From: Heliocidaris tuberculata
Lineage: Eukaryota > Echinodermata > Echinoidea > Camarodonta > Echinometridae
NCBI GenBank assembly: GCA_025618425.1
Contig: CM046842.1
Span: forward strand, 38,157,054-38,221,053
Reading direction: 5' to 3'
Length of the DNA stretch: 64,000 nt
Numbering within the stretch: the stretch's first letter is position 1; each line of letters starts with the position of its first letter. Under the pieces are notes generated by a model. The model saw only the letters and a list, made by a program, of their open reading frames with translations, was not told the origin of the DNA and ran no database searches. Position numbers and translations under genes: made by a program. This document shows positions 63,798 to 64,000 of this stretch, in pieces.

Positions 63798-64000
63798 CAC
63801 TCGTGGACTGAAGTGGTACCCATGCTCGTCTAAGCACCTCAAAACTGGACCCAAAAGGAAGTAATTCTTGGTGTCAAATTCTACCTCTAAAAGGATATTG
63901 TAAAATATACCCTTAAATTCTGTTCTTGCTGTTCTGGGTACATGCATCTTTCAGTTATGATGATCTGTTCTTCCAATTCTGTTCGCAGGTTTGCACATGT

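Overview
This is an AT-rich, intron-rich animal genome window. It has short exons with GT/AG junctions, CT/TC, GA, CTA, ATC and TTC microsatellites, and a very dense load of small palindromic elements. The mix of a long C2H2 zinc-finger gene, an MS4A-like tetraspan gene and an IL-17-like terminal exon, with foldback repeat families common in marine invertebrates, suggests a marine deuterostome, most likely an echinoderm. That placement is inference; no species was identified.

Layout. (1) 1-700: minus-strand remnant of a LINE reverse-transcriptase C-terminus. (2) 1257-8995, plus strand: the last five coding exons of a four-helix membrane protein (MS4A/CD20-like); its start lies upstream. (3) 8996-20629: intergenic, with no convincing gene, ending in a nest of at least five abutting foldback elements (19245-20246). 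(4) 20630-30534, plus strand: a complete 11-exon gene for a ~915-residue cyclic nucleotide-binding domain protein. All splice phases agree. Intron 3 carries a pure TTC repeat, and intron 6 carries a decayed copy of exon 7. (5) 30535-39308: more elements, including a 5'-truncated, frameshifted LINE (34165-35918) interrupted by a TTAA-flanked piggyBac-type element. (6) 39317-51458, plus strand: a complete five-exon gene for a ~1432-residue protein with 33 C2H2 fingers. A decayed exon-2 copy lies in intron 1, and intron 4 holds nested hAT-like elements with 8-bp target duplications. (7) 51459-62039: repeat-dominated, including a ~1.9-kb GAT/ATC trinucleotide tract and a Tc1/mariner-type palindrome. 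(8) 62040-62106, minus strand: the final exon of a probable IL-17-like gene that continues beyond the window.

The three gene models and the IL-17-like exon are unrelated in function; nothing suggests a pathway or operon. The main interest is the mobile DNA. Many non-autonomous palindromic families are present, several with target duplications or nesting that give relative ages. There is a possible hammerhead-like motif inside one long foldback, and two independent cases of a degraded exon copy beside its parent exon.

The gene models were built by hand from splice signals and reading-frame phase. Repeat family names are inferences from ends and target duplications, and no database was searched.
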